DNA of 50,597 bases from Ideonella sp. A 288 (GCF_002198735.1 NZ_MWLO01000063.1:1-50597), one strand, 5' to 3'. Numbered from the stretch's first letter, positions 18,179-26,612 are shown. Numbers and translations are program-made. Notes: generated by a model not told the origin, from the sequence alone.

Positions 18179-18943
18179 ATGGAACCCCCACGCTCACTTT
18201 GTTCGCTGCCCCCCGAGGGGGCGCCGGCCGCCTTGGGGCGGCCCGGCGGCGACCGGGCCTCGCTCGACGACAAGGATGACAGCATCGTCGTGCTCGGCAT
18301 CGGCAACGTGCTGTGGGCCGACGAGGGCTTCGGCGTGCGCTGCGTCGAGGCGCTGGACCAGCGCTTCAGCTTCGCGCCGCACGTGCAGCTGATCGACGGC
18401 GGTACGCAGGGCCTGTACCTGATCCACCATGTGCAGGCGGCGCGGCAACTGCTGATCTTCGACGCCATCGATTACGGCCTGGAGCCCGGCACGCTCAAGC
18501 TCATCGAGGACGACGAGGTGCCGCGCTTCATGGGCGCCAAGAAGATGAGCCTGCACCAGACCGGCTTCCAGGAGGTGCTGGCGCTGGCGCAGCTCACCGA
18601 ATCCTTCCCCGAGAAAGTGCTGCTGATCGGCTGCCAACCCGAAGAGCTGGAAGACTACGGCGGCAGCCTGCGGCCGCGCATCAAGCTGGCGCTCGAGGAC
18701 GCCCTGGCGCTCGGCGTCGACGCACTGCGCCGCTGGGGCGCCGAGCCGAGTCCGCGTCTGGCCGCACCGGTGGGCGACGAGGCTGTCACTGTGCCGACGC
18801 TGTCGCTGGGCGCCTACGAGGCCGGCCGGCCCGCCGAAGACCAGGCCTGTCGCATCGGCGACGAGCGCTTCATGCCGCCGCGCGCCGCCGCGGCCGTTAC
18901 CGACACCAGCGGAGCCACGCCATGTGCATCGGTATCCCGATGA
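18179..18943 (+). CDS. hoxM: Hydrogenase maturation endopeptidase (HupD/HyaD family)
   Basis: Protease that trims the C-terminal tail of HoxG after nickel insertion. Conserved features are IVVLGIGNVLWADEGFGVR (Glu nickel ligand), FDAIDYGLEPG (Asp ligand), MSLHQTGFQEVL (His ligand) and IGCQPEELEDYGG. At 254 residues it is longer than usual (about 165-200) at both ends. The first 35 residues are encoded by a triple-hairpin repeat inserted directly after the start codon. No better in-frame ATG or GTG lies between the repeat and the conserved domain. The C-terminal 50 residues overlap the start of hoxL. Confidence 0.92.
   Translation: MEPPRSLCSLPPEGAPAALGRPGGDRASLDDKDDSIVVLGIGNVLWADEGFGVRCVEALDQRFSFAPHVQLIDGGTQGLYLIHHVQAARQLLIFDAIDYGLEPGTLKLIEDDEVPRFMGAKKMSLHQTGFQEVLALAQLTESFPEKVLLIGCQPEELEDYGGSLRPRIKLALEDALALGVDALRRWGAEPSPRLAAPVGDEAVTVPTLSLGAYEAGRPAEDQACRIGDERFMPPRAAAAVTDTSGATPCASVSR
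18195..18260. repeat. Triple-stem palindromic element at the hoxM 5' end
   Basis: Stem 1 pairs 18208-18213 with 18217-18222. Stem 2 pairs 18226-18232 with 18237-18243 (7 bp, TTGG loop). Stem 3 pairs 18241-18246 with 18253-18258. The tract begins with ctttgttcgctgccccccga, which resembles a dispersed element I recall from Comamonadaceae-type genomes; a genome search is needed to confirm this. It is read in frame as residues about 5-30 of HoxM. Confidence 0.7.
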
Positions 18944-19266
18944 CCGTGCTGCGCACGCGGCCGGGCTTCGCGCTCGTCCGTGGCCGCGGCGAGGAGCGCG
19001 AGGTCGACACCGCGCTGGTTGGCGAGGTGCGGTCCGGCGACTGGCTGCTGGTGTTCATCGATGCCGCGCGCGAGCGCATCGACGCCGCGCGGGCCGCCGA
19101 GGTCGATGCCGTGCTCGACATGGTGGCCGCTGCGATGGCGGGTGCCCCCGTCGGCGACGAACCCGGATTCGCCTTGCCGTCGGCGATGAGCCCCGAACAA
19201 TTGGCCGCCCTGGCCGGCCAGCCCGTTCCAACTTCGCCCCCCATTTCCCTGGAGTCCCCCACATGA
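18922..19266 (+). CDS. hoxL: HypC/HoxL-type hydrogenase maturation chaperone
   Basis: Small chaperone of 114 residues beginning MCIGIPM, with the essential Cys2 that contacts the HypD complex or the immature large subunit. The family carries the Fe(CN)2CO unit to the large subunit; HoxL is the copy dedicated to the membrane-bound enzyme, while a second hypC lies at 25204. The C-terminal 35 residues are Pro/Ser-rich and longer than the HypC core. The start overlaps the end of hoxM by 22 bp, and the stop overlaps the hoxO start. Confidence 0.92.
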   Translation: MCIGIPMTVLRTRPGFALVRGRGEEREVDTALVGEVRSGDWLLVFIDAARERIDAARAAEVDAVLDMVAAAMAGAPVGDEPGFALPSAMSPEQLAALAGQPVPTSPPISLESPT

Positions 19267-19721
19267 GCCTCGACATCCCCTGCGACGTGCAGGCCCCGCC
19301 CCTGGTGGCCCGCCTGGTCGAGCGCCACGGCGCCCGCTGGGTCGACGCGGCCAACGTGGCCGCCGTCACCGCCGAGCCCGGCGATCTGGTGCTGTTTTTC
19401 AGCGGCGACCCGGTGCGCTTTCCCGAATGCCTGGACGTGGCGGTGGTGCTGCCCGAACTGCAGGCCGCCTTTCCGGGGCGCTTCGCCGTCGGCGTGGTGG
19501 TGCCGACCGACGAAGATGCCGTGGCCCGCCGCTACGGCATGCAGCGCTGGCCGTCGCTGGTGTTCCTGCGCGATGGCCGCTATGTCACGGCCATCGCCGG
19601 CATGCTCGACTGGACCGACTACGTGGCCCGCGTCGCCGAGGCGCTGGACCTGCCCGCCACGCGCGCGCCGACCATCGGCATCGCCGTGGTCTCGGCCGAC
19701 GCCGCGCCGTCCTGCCATTGA
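19263..19721 (+). CDS. hoxO: Hydrogenase accessory protein HoxO (HupG/HyaE family)
   Basis: Thioredoxin-like protein of 152 residues that protects or chaperones the large/small subunit precursor before Tat export. The fold is recognisable from AVGVVVPTDEDAVARRYGMQ and WPSLVFLRDGRYV. As usual for HyaE/HupG it has no CxxC active site, so it is not a redox enzyme. The start at 19263 overlaps the hoxL stop by 4 bp. Confidence 0.9.
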   Translation: MSLDIPCDVQAPPLVARLVERHGARWVDAANVAAVTAEPGDLVLFFSGDPVRFPECLDVAVVLPELQAAFPGRFAVGVVVPTDEDAVARRYGMQRWPSLVFLRDGRYVTAIAGMLDWTDYVARVAEALDLPATRAPTIGIAVVSADAAPSCH

Positions 19722-19733
19722 ATCGAGACCGCC

Positions 19734-20639
19734 ATGACCGCCTTTGCCTCCGCCAAGCCCTTCCCGATTCCCGTGGTCGCCGCCTACGTGCCCGAACTGG
19801 CGCATGAGGACGATGGCCTCGACTACCTGCCGATGCCCAGCGGCATGGACACCTACCGCGCGCCGCCGCTGCCCGAGCCCGAGGAACTGGCAGGCCATGC
19901 CGGCGCGGTGCGGGTGCTGCGCGAGGCCCTGGCGCAGCTCGACAAGGCCACGCGCGGCGAACCCGCCGCCGCGGTGTCGCTGGCCGGCCTGTCGCCCGAC
20001 GACCTGGCCCTGGTCAACCAGGTGCTGGGCGAGGGCGAGGTGAGTGCGCAGGTGCTGGCCGCTCCAGATGGAGGCCAGCACGCGGCTCAGGCGCAGGGCC
20101 ATGCCCAGGTTCAGGAGTCGGTGTTCGCCGGCGTCTGGCGCGTCGTCGAGGTGCGGCCCGACGGCCAGGTGCACGATCGCATCGAGGTGGGCGACGTGCC
20201 CGCGCTGCTGCGCCAGGCCGCGCGCGACGACGCCGCCGCGCCACGCGCCGCGGTGCTGGCACCGCCGCCCGGCATGGTCAACGTGCCGTCGATCCTGGCC
20301 GAACTGGAAGACCAGCGCGCCCGCTGGCAGCCGGGTGATGCCACGCACGTCGTCAACCTGACGCTGCTGCCGCTGGCCCCGGCCGACATCGGCTACCTCG
20401 ACCATGTGCTGGGCACCGGCCGCGTGTTGATCCTGTCGCGCGGCTACGGCAACTGCCGCATCACCGACACCCAGGTGCCGAACACCTGGCGCGTCGTCTA
20501 CTACAACTCGCAGGACACGGTGATCCTCAACAGCGTCGAAGTCACCGCCATGCCTGAGGTGGCCTGCGCTGCGCTGGAAGACCTGATCGATTCGCACGAG
20601 CGCCTGGCCGAGGTGCTGGCTTGGGTCGAGCAGGGCTGA
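19734..20639 (+). CDS. hoxQ: Hydrogenase expression/formation protein HoxQ (HupH/HyaF family)
   Basis: Protein of 301 residues. The conserved C-terminal half includes VVNLTLLPLAPADIGYLDHV, LGTGRVLILSRGYGNCRI and NTWRVVYYNSQDTVILNS, signatures of HupH. The N-terminal VLREALAQL helix region is more variable. With HoxO it is thought to form a chaperone pair for the O2-tolerant small subunit. Residues about 100-125 (GGQHAAQAQGHAQVQE) are an Ala/Gln/His-rich insertion. The next gene, hoxR, starts 14 bp after its stop. Confidence 0.92.
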   Translation: MTAFASAKPFPIPVVAAYVPELAHEDDGLDYLPMPSGMDTYRAPPLPEPEELAGHAGAVRVLREALAQLDKATRGEPAAAVSLAGLSPDDLALVNQVLGEGEVSAQVLAAPDGGQHAAQAQGHAQVQESVFAGVWRVVEVRPDGQVHDRIEVGDVPALLRQAARDDAAAPRAAVLAPPPGMVNVPSILAELEDQRARWQPGDATHVVNLTLLPLAPADIGYLDHVLGTGRVLILSRGYGNCRITDTQVPNTWRVVYYNSQDTVILNSVEVTAMPEVACAALEDLIDSHERLAEVLAWVEQG

Positions 20640-20653
20640 GGGTTCGATCGACC

Positions 20654-20866
20654 ATGTTCGAGGGCAGCTACCTGGGTGACCGCTCGCGCCTGCCGGCGGG
20701 GGCGCGGCTCGAATGCAAGATCTGCTGGTGGGTCTACGATCCGGGGCTGGGCGACGAGGTGTGGCAGATCCCGGCCGGCACGCCGTTCGCCGAACTGCCC
20801 GAACGCTGGCGCTGCCCGCAGTGCGACGGCGACGCCGACCAGTTCATGGTCTTGAACGACGACTGA
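20654..20866 (+). CDS. hoxR: Hydrogenase-associated rubredoxin HoxR (HupI)
   Basis: Rubredoxin of 70 residues with iron ligands in ECKICWWVYDPG and WRCPQCDGD. In Ralstonia HoxR is needed for maturation of the special 4Fe-3S proximal cluster under high O2, which fits the O2-tolerant HoxK here. The start MFEGSYLGD at 20654 is chosen because upstream in-frame codons have no family similarity; no strong ribosome-binding site is seen, so coupling to hoxQ is likely. Confidence 0.93.
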   Translation: MFEGSYLGDRSRLPAGARLECKICWWVYDPGLGDEVWQIPAGTPFAELPERWRCPQCDGDADQFMVLNDD

Positions 20867-20879
20867 TGCGCCACTGCCC

Positions 20880-21395
20880 GTGACCTCCTCCGTCCCCCCG
20901 CTGGCGCAACACGTGCAGCGGCTCGAAGCCGTCTACCGCGACATCGCCGCCACGTCGATGCGCGGCCTGCCGGTGTTGCACCCGGGCCTGTCGGTGCTGG
21001 CGATCGGCTTCGAACCGGTGCCGACGGAGCCGGGCGTGGCCCTCGGCGTGCTGGTGACGCCCTGGTTCATGAACCTGCTGCGCCTGCCGCTGGACGAGGC
21101 GGCCACCCAGGCGGTGTTGCCGGTCGGCGTCAAGGCCGAGCGCGATGGTGGCACGCACCGCTTCGAGTTCATCGGCGCACAGGTGCCGGCCTTCGGCGCC
21201 TTCGAGATGGCCTCGCTGTTCTCGCCGATGGCCGAGTTCGCCGACCAGGCTGCCGCGGTGGCCACGGCGCGCGAGGTGCTGGCGCTGCTGCGGCCGGTGG
21301 ACGCGGTCGCGGCGCCTGCGCCCACCGCGGCAGCGCCGGTGCCGTCGCGCCGCGGCTTCCTCTTCGGCCGCGCGGCCGCCGGGGACCGCCGGTGA
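20880..21395 (+). CDS. hoxT: [NiFe]-hydrogenase assembly chaperone HoxT (HupJ/HybE family)
   Basis: Protein of 171 residues of the HybE family (PF11939). It shows the conserved core GLPVLHPGLSVLAIGF, GVLVTPWFMNLLRLP and a C-terminal region rich in Ala/Pro ending in basic residues. It is thought to hold the immature subunit and prevent premature Tat export. Translation starts at GTG 20880. Its stop overlaps the GTG start of hoxV by 4 bp. Confidence 0.88.
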   Translation: MTSSVPPLAQHVQRLEAVYRDIAATSMRGLPVLHPGLSVLAIGFEPVPTEPGVALGVLVTPWFMNLLRLPLDEAATQAVLPVGVKAERDGGTHRFEFIGAQVPAFGAFEMASLFSPMAEFADQAAAVATAREVLALLRPVDAVAAPAPTAAAPVPSRRGFLFGRAAAGDRR

Positions 21396-22528
21396 GCGGC
21401 CTGGGCTCGATCGCCGGCCAGGTGCAGTTGATGCCGGGTCGGCCCCTGCCGACCGTCTCGAGCAGCCGGCCCCAGCTGGCCGAACGCGTGGCCCTGGGGG
21501 TGGCGGCCGATGCGCTGCCGCAGCGCCTGGGCGCCGTGTTCACGCTGTGCTCGGCGGCGCACCAGATCGCGGCGCGACGGGCCGTGGCGGCGGCGCAGGG
21601 CGCGGCCCTCGAGTCGTCGATCGCCGACGCACAGCGGCTGCGCGCCACCCAGGCGCGCGAACAGGTGCTGCGCATCACCCACGACTGGCCGCGCCTGTGG
21701 GCACTGCACCCGGTGGCCGCGCAGGCCGAAGCCGCCGCCGCGGCGCTGCTGCGCAGTTGCCCGCTCTTCGACGCGTCGCTCGACCCCGCGGCGCAGGTGG
21801 CCTCGCTGCCCGGCTGGATCGGCGCCCATTGGCTCGGCATGGCGCCCGAGGCCTGGCTGGCCGGCCACGACGCCGACCCCGCGGGCTGGGCCGCGCGCTG
21901 GTGCGAGGCCGGGCAGGGCACTGTCGCGGCCGCGCTGCGAGCCCGCCGCGAGGCCGCGATGGCCCTGCACACGCCCTCGCGCCCGCTGCGCCTGCTGGAC
22001 GACGCACCGCGTCACCTGCCCGAGCTGGCCCGCCGCATGGCCGGCGATGCCGACTTCTGTGCCCGGCCCGACTGGGCCGGCAGCCCCGCCGACACCGGCC
22101 CCTGGACGCGCCACCACGATCCCCACCGCCTGCCCGCCACCAGCGCCTGGCCGCGCCTGGTGGCGCGTGTCGTCGACGTCCTGCGCCTGGCCACCGCGGG
22201 CGGCGACCAGTGGCTGGCCCAGGGCGCGCTGCCGCTGGCGCCGGGCGAGGGAGTGGCCTGGGTCGAGATGGCGCGCGGCCTGCTGGTGCACTGGGTGAGG
22301 CTGGAGCGCGGCAGCTCCGGTGACCGTGTTGTCGGCTGCCGAGTGCTCGCACCCACGGAGTGGAACTTCCATCCGCGCGGCGTGCTGGCCGAAGCCCTGT
22401 CGGGCCTGCACGGCGAGGCCGCCGCGACCGGCGCACGACACCTGGCCACGGCCTTCGATCCCTGTGTGGAGTTCGTCGTGCACCCGCCGATGGTGCCGCA
22501 CGGTGAGGGTGAAGCATGCACGAGATGA
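21392..22528 (+). CDS. hoxV: HoxV (HupK) hydrogenase scaffold, degenerate large-subunit homologue
   Basis: Protein of 378 residues distantly related to the hydrogenase large subunit. It keeps only single cysteines at the two metal-binding sites: FTLCSAAHQ in place of CGxC, and FDPCVEFVVHP in place of DPCxxC. HupK/HoxV proteins are proposed scaffolds for building the Fe(CN)2CO unit. It begins with GTG at 21392, overlapping hoxT. The last 13 bp overlap hypA. Confidence 0.88.
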   Translation: MSGLGSIAGQVQLMPGRPLPTVSSSRPQLAERVALGVAADALPQRLGAVFTLCSAAHQIAARRAVAAAQGAALESSIADAQRLRATQAREQVLRITHDWPRLWALHPVAAQAEAAAAALLRSCPLFDASLDPAAQVASLPGWIGAHWLGMAPEAWLAGHDADPAGWAARWCEAGQGTVAAALRARREAAMALHTPSRPLRLLDDAPRHLPELARRMAGDADFCARPDWAGSPADTGPWTRHHDPHRLPATSAWPRLVARVVDVLRLATAGGDQWLAQGALPLAPGEGVAWVEMARGLLVHWVRLERGSSGDRVVGCRVLAPTEWNFHPRGVLAEALSGLHGEAAATGARHLATAFDPCVEFVVHPPMVPHGEGEACTR

Positions 22529-22863
22529 GCCTGGCCGGCGGTATCATGCGCGTGGTGGAAGAGGCCGCTGCCCGAGAGCATTTCACCCGCGTCAAGCGCC
22601 TGGCGATCGAGGCCGGCGCGCTGTCGGGCGTCGAGGTACGGGCACTGCGCTTCGCCCTAGAGTCGATGGCGCACGGCACCTGCCTCGAAGGCGCCCAGGT
22701 CGACATCGACGAACCCCCCGGCACCGCCTGGTGCATGGCCTGCAGCGAGAGCGTGCCCATCCGCTCGCGCACCGACGATTGCCCGAAATGCGGCGGCCAC
22801 CGGCTGCAGCCCACCGGTGGCACCGAGCTGAAAGTGCGCGAGCTGATCGTGCACGACGATTGA
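22516..22863 (+). CDS. hypA: Nickel-insertion metallochaperone HypA
   Basis: Protein of 115 residues starting MHEMSLA, where His2 is the nickel ligand. The zinc site is made by CMACSES and DDCPKCGGH. With HypB it delivers nickel to the large subunit after the Fe(CN)2CO unit is in place. The start overlaps hoxV by 13 bp, and hypB follows 13 bp later with an AAGGAGA site. Confidence 0.95.
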   Translation: MHEMSLAGGIMRVVEEAAAREHFTRVKRLAIEAGALSGVEVRALRFALESMAHGTCLEGAQVDIDEPPGTAWCMACSESVPIRSRTDDCPKCGGHRLQPTGGTELKVRELIVHDD

Positions 22864-22876
22864 AGGAGACGAACCC

Positions 22877-23995
22877 ATGTGCGTGGTCTGCGGTTGCGCG
22901 AACACAGCGGCGGCGATGGAGGGCGATCACGGGCACGACCATGCCCACGACCATGCCCACGACCATGCCCACGACCATGTGCATGACCACGTGCATGACC
23001 ACGTGCATGACCACGTGCATGACCACGGGCACGGCCATGTCCATGGGCCGGGCTGCGGTCACCATCACCCCCACGGCGATGGCGTCGCAGTGGTCGCCGC
23101 CAACGGCGACCTGCACTTCGGCGCCGGCAGCGCCCGCGTCTCGGTGCCGGGCATGAGCGCCGAGCGGGCGATCAAGCTCGAAGCCGACGTGCTGGGCGCC
23201 AACGACCGCATCGCGCGTCGCAACCGGCTGCACTTCGACAGCCACGGCATCGCCGCCTACAACCTGGTGTCCAGCCCCGGCTCGGGCAAGACCACGCTGC
23301 TGTGCGCCACCATCGAGGCGCTGCGCCGCCGCGCGCCGGCGCTGCCCGTGGCGGTGATCGAGGGCGACCAGCAGACCAGCCACGACGCCGACCGCATCCG
23401 CGCCACCGGCGCACCGGCCATCCAGGTGAACACCGGCAAGGGCTGCCACCTCGATGCGCCGATGGTGGCCGAGGCCTTCGAGCGGCTGCCGCTGCACGGC
23501 GATGCGCACCATGGCCAGGTGGCCAACGGCGCCGGGCCTGGCGCCTTGCTGTTCATCGAGAACGTCGGCAACCTGGTCTGCCCGGCGATGTGGGACCTGG
23601 GCGAGCGTGCCAAGGTGGCCATCCTTTCCGTCACCGAGGGCGAGGACAAGCCGCTCAAGTACCCCGACATGTTTGCCGCGGCCCATGTGATGGTGCTGAA
23701 CAAGACCGACCTGCTGCCGCACCTGGACTTCGACGTGCAGCGCTGCATCGCGTTCGCCCGCCGCGTGAACCCGGGCATCGAGGTGCTGCAGGTCTCGGCC
23801 CGCACCGGGCAGGGCATGGACGCCTGGCTCGACTGGCTGCTCGAAGTGCCGGCCGGCGCGGCGGTGCCCGCGGCCCAGGCGGCCCACTCGGCCGAAAGTC
23901 AGGCCGAAAACCAGGCCGAAAGCGAAGCAGACGTGCTGCGCCATCGCATCGCCGCGCTCGAGGCCCGCCTGGCCGCCGTCGGCCTGCAGGCCTGA
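22877..23995 (+). CDS. hypB: Hydrogenase nickel incorporation GTPase HypB, His-rich
   Basis: GTPase of 372 residues. The N-terminus MCVVCGC is a high-affinity nickel site. Next is a histidine/aspartate tract of eight DHxH units (residues about 21-52) encoded by 12-bp tandem repeats, then [12 protein letters not shown]. The GTPase domain shows Walker [10 protein letters not shown], the second metal site GKGCHLD (Cys and His), NVGNLVCP and NKTDLLPHL. The His tract suggests nickel storage like that of rhizobial HypB. The C-terminal 60 residues are an Ala/Glu/Gln-rich predicted coiled coil, longer than in typical HypB. Confidence 0.96.
   Translation: MCVVCGCANTAAAMEGDHGHDHAHDHAHDHAHDHVHDHVHDHVHDHVHDHGHGHVHGPGCGHHHPHGDGVAVVAANGDLHFGAGSARVSVPGMSAERAIKLEADVLGANDRIARRNRLHFDSHGIAAYNLVSSPGSGKTTLLCATIEALRRRAPALPVAVIEGDQQTSHDADRIRATGAPAIQVNTGKGCHLDAPMVAEAFERLPLHGDAHHGQVANGAGPGALLFIENVGNLVCPAMWDLGERAKVAILSVTEGEDKPLKYPDMFAAAHVMVLNKTDLLPHLDFDVQRCIAFARRVNPGIEVLQVSARTGQGMDAWLDWLLEVPAGAAVPAAQAAHSAESQAENQAESEADVLRHRIAALEARLAAVGLQA
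22937..23032 (+). repeat. Eight 12-bp tandem repeats encoding the HypB histidine tract
   Basis: Three identical gaccatgcccac units (22937-22972) are followed by gaccatgtgcat (22973-22984), three gaccacgtgcat units (22985-23020) and gaccacgggcac (23021-23032). All are in frame and encode DHAH x3, DHVH x4, DHGH. The blocks of identical units suggest recent expansion by slippage. Confidence 0.9.
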
Positions 23996-24006
23996 CGCCG
24001 CACTGC

Positions 24007-25200
24007 ATGCCCGCGCTCGCCGCCATCGGCCTGCCGCGCCGCGCTCCGGCGCGGGTGCTGGCCTGCGGCGCATTCCTGAAGAACACCGCCGGCCTGCTGA
24101 TCGACGACCAGTTGTGGCTGTCGCCGCTGCACGACGACCTGTCCGACCCCTCGGCCTGCGCCGCGCTGGAGCGCTCGATCGACGCGCTGCTGGCACAGGC
24201 CAACGGCCGCATCGACGCGGTGGCGCACGACCTGCACCCCGACTTTCACAGCAGCCGCGTGGCCGTGCGCACGGCGGCCGCGCTCGGCGTGCCCGCGATC
24301 GCGGTGCAGCACCACCACGCCCACATCGCCGCAGTGCAGGCCGAGCAGGGCTGGACCGGCGAGCCGGTGGTCGGCCTCGCACTCGACGGCGTCGGCCTGG
24401 GCACCGACGGCACGGCCTGGGGTGGCGAGGTGCTGGCCGTGCGCGGCGGACAGGTCGAGCGCACCGGCCACCTGCCGGCGCTGGCCATGCCCGGCGGCGA
24501 CGTGGCGGCGCGCGAGCCCTGGCGCATGGCCGCGTCGGCGCTGCACGCGCTGGGCCGCGGCGACGAGATCGTGCCGCGCTTCACCGCGTCGGTGGGCGAG
24601 CCGCGGTCGCGTGGTGTGCAGATCATGCTGTCGCGCCGCTTGAACTGCCCCCTGTCCAGTGGCGCCGGCCGCTGGTTCGACGCCGCCGCCGGGGCGCTGG
24701 GGCTGTCGGTGCGGCAGTCGCAGGAGGCCGAGGCGGCCATCGCGCTGGAGGCCTGCGCCACCGAATGGCTGGCCCGCCATCCGGCGCCGGAACTGACGCA
24801 GACCACGCTCGACCTGCTGCCCGTGCTCGACCTGCTGTTCGACACCGCCCACGACGATCACGCGCGCGGCGAAGCCGCCGCGCGATTCCACGTCGCGCTG
24901 GCCGCCGGTCTCGTGGCCGAGGCGCGACGCGCCGCGCAGCGCAGCGGCACGGCGCTGGTCGCGCTGGGCGGCGGCTGCTTCTTCAACCGCCTGCTGTCGT
25001 CGCTGGTGCAGGCCGGGCTCGAGGCCGCGGGCCTGCGCGCGCATCGGCCGCAGCGGGTGAGCTGTGGCGATGCCGGCCTGGCGCTGGGCCAGGCCTGGGC
25101 TGCCGCGCTGCAACTCGATGCGACGACGGGCGACGGGGCCACGCGGGCCGCGGCCACGGCGGCATCGCCCGACCCTTCAACCCTGAACCCGGAGAGCTGA
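24007..25200 (+). CDS. hypF: Truncated HypF (carbamoyltransferase domain only), HypF1 type
   Basis: Protein of 397 residues matching only the C-terminal Kae1-like part of HypF. It has metal-binding HDLHPDFHSSR and QHHHAHIA, the nucleotide loop LALDGVGLGTDGTAWGGE, and the FDAAAGALGL and LGGGCFFN motifs. The acylphosphatase, zinc-finger and YrdC-like domains of full-length HypF (about 750 residues) are absent, and no sequence for them lies upstream because hypB ends 11 bp before. Ralstonia HypF1 is likewise short and functional. The carbamoyl-adenylate it needs may come from a full HypF or similar enzyme elsewhere in the genome. Confidence 0.88.
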   Translation: MPALAAIGLPRRAPARVLACGAFLKNTAGLLIDDQLWLSPLHDDLSDPSACAALERSIDALLAQANGRIDAVAHDLHPDFHSSRVAVRTAAALGVPAIAVQHHHAHIAAVQAEQGWTGEPVVGLALDGVGLGTDGTAWGGEVLAVRGGQVERTGHLPALAMPGGDVAAREPWRMAASALHALGRGDEIVPRFTASVGEPRSRGVQIMLSRRLNCPLSSGAGRWFDAAAGALGLSVRQSQEAEAAIALEACATEWLARHPAPELTQTTLDLLPVLDLLFDTAHDDHARGEAAARFHVALAAGLVAEARRAAQRSGTALVALGGGCFFNRLLSSLVQAGLEAAGLRAHRPQRVSCGDAGLALGQAWAAALQLDATTGDGATRAAATAASPDPSTLNPES

Positions 25201-25203
25201 GCC

Positions 25204-25440
25204 ATGTGCCTGGCCTTGCCCGCGCTGGTGGTGGCGCTCAAATCCGACGAGGAAGCCGTGGTCGACCTCGGCGGCGTGCGCAAGACGGTGTCCATCGCCT
25301 TGGTGCCGCAGGCCCGCGAGGGCGACTACGTCATCGTCCACGTCGGCCACGCCATCGGCCTGATCGACCCGGTCGAGGCCCAGGCCACGCTGGCGCTGTT
25401 CGCCGAGCTGCAGGCCACGCAGGGCGAGGCGGCGCGGTGA
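25204..25440 (+). CDS. hypC: Hydrogenase maturation chaperone HypC
   Basis: Chaperone of 78 residues beginning MCLALPA with the essential Cys2, followed by the OB-like core DLGGVRKTVSIALVP and GDYVIVHVGHAIGLID. It works with HypD to build Fe(CN)2CO. It is the general copy, next to hypD, whereas hoxL (18922) is the enzyme-specific copy. Its stop overlaps the hypD GTG start by 4 bp. Confidence 0.95.
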   Translation: MCLALPALVVALKSDEEAVVDLGGVRKTVSIALVPQAREGDYVIVHVGHAIGLIDPVEAQATLALFAELQATQGEAAR

Positions 25441-26612
25441 AGTACATCGACGAGTTCCGCGACGGCGACCTGGCCCGTCGCATCGGCGAGAAGATCGCTG
25501 CCGAGGCAGACCCCTCGCGCCGCTACAGCTTCATGGAATTCTGCGGCGGCCACACCCATGCCATCGCGCGTTATGGCATCGCCGAACTGCTGCCGCCCAA
25601 CCTGCGCATGATCCACGGCCCGGGCTGCCCGGTGTGCGTGCTGCCGATCGGCCGCATCGACCAGGCCATCGGCCTGGCACTCGGCCGCGGCGCCATCGTC
25701 TGCACCTACGGCGACACCATGCGCGTGCCGGCCTCGGCCGCTGCCGCGCCGGGCGGCGGGCGGCCCTCGCCGGAGAGTCTGTCTCTGATGAAGGCCAAGG
25801 CCCGCGGCGGCGACATCCGCATGGTCTATTCGGCCACCGATGCGCTGAAGATCGCCCGCGCCCACCCAGACCGCGAGGTGGTGTTCTTCGCGATCGGCTT
25901 CGAGACCACCACGCCGCCCACCGCGCTGGCCATCCGCCAGGCCGCCAAGGAGGACCTGGCCAACTTCAGCGTGCTGTGCTGCCACGTGCTCACGCCCAGC
26001 GCCATCACCCACATCCTCGAGTCGGCCGAGGTGCGCGACTACGGCACGGTGCCGATCGACGGCTTCGTCGGCCCGGCGCACGTCAGCATCGTCATCGGCT
26101 CGCAGCCCTACGAGCACTTTGCCGAGGAATACCGCAAGCCGGTGGTCATTGCCGGCTTCGAGCCGCTCGACGTGATGCAGGCCATCCTGATGTTGGTGCG
26201 CCAGGTCAACGACGGCCGCTGTGAGGTCGAGAACGAGTTCACCCGCGCCGTCACCCGCGAAGGCAACCTTGCCGCACAGGCGGTGGTGGGCGAGGTGTTC
26301 GAGTTGCGCGAGCGCTTCGAGTGGCGCGGCCTGGGCGAGGTGCCCTACAGCGCGCTGAAGATCCGCCCGGCCTATGCCCGATTCGATGCCGAGCGCCGCT
26401 TCGAACTGAACTACCAGCCGGTGCCCGACCACAAGCAGTGCGAATGCGGCGCCATCCTGCGCGGCGTGAAGCGGCCCACCGACTGCAAGCTGTTCGGCAA
26501 CGTCTGCACGCCCGAGAGCCCGATGGGCTCCTGCATGGTCTCGTCCGAAGGCGCCTGCGCGGCGCATTACTCGTACGGGCGCTTCCGCGACATCCCGGTG
26601 GTGGCGGGATGA
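25437..26612 (+). CDS. hypD: Hydrogenase maturation iron-sulfur protein HypD
   Basis: Protein of 391 residues, the platform on which Fe(CN)2CO is assembled. It shows FMEFCGGHTH (Cys36), HGPGCPVCVLP, the conserved FFAIGFETTTPPTA and the C-terminal 4Fe-4S cysteines in CECGAILRG, DCKLFGNVC, GSCMV and GACAAHY. The GTG at 25437 overlaps hypC. A triple-hairpin element separates it from hypE. Confidence 0.96.
   Translation: MKYIDEFRDGDLARRIGEKIAAEADPSRRYSFMEFCGGHTHAIARYGIAELLPPNLRMIHGPGCPVCVLPIGRIDQAIGLALGRGAIVCTYGDTMRVPASAAAAPGGGRPSPESLSLMKAKARGGDIRMVYSATDALKIARAHPDREVVFFAIGFETTTPPTALAIRQAAKEDLANFSVLCCHVLTPSAITHILESAEVRDYGTVPIDGFVGPAHVSIVIGSQPYEHFAEEYRKPVVIAGFEPLDVMQAILMLVRQVNDGRCEVENEFTRAVTREGNLAAQAVVGEVFELRERFEWRGLGEVPYSALKIRPAYARFDAERRFELNYQPVPDHKQCECGAILRGVKRPTDCKLFGNVCTPESPMGSCMVSSEGACAAHYSYGRFRDIPVVAG

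Noticed and set aside
18179-18285. HoxM start placed downstream, excluding the repeat
   Set aside because: There is no in-frame ATG or GTG between the repeat and the conserved IVVLGIGN segment; the nearest ATG (near 18277) is out of frame.
22937-23032. CRISPR-like array
   Set aside because: Repeats are 12 bp with no spacers and encode the in-frame histidine tract of HypB.
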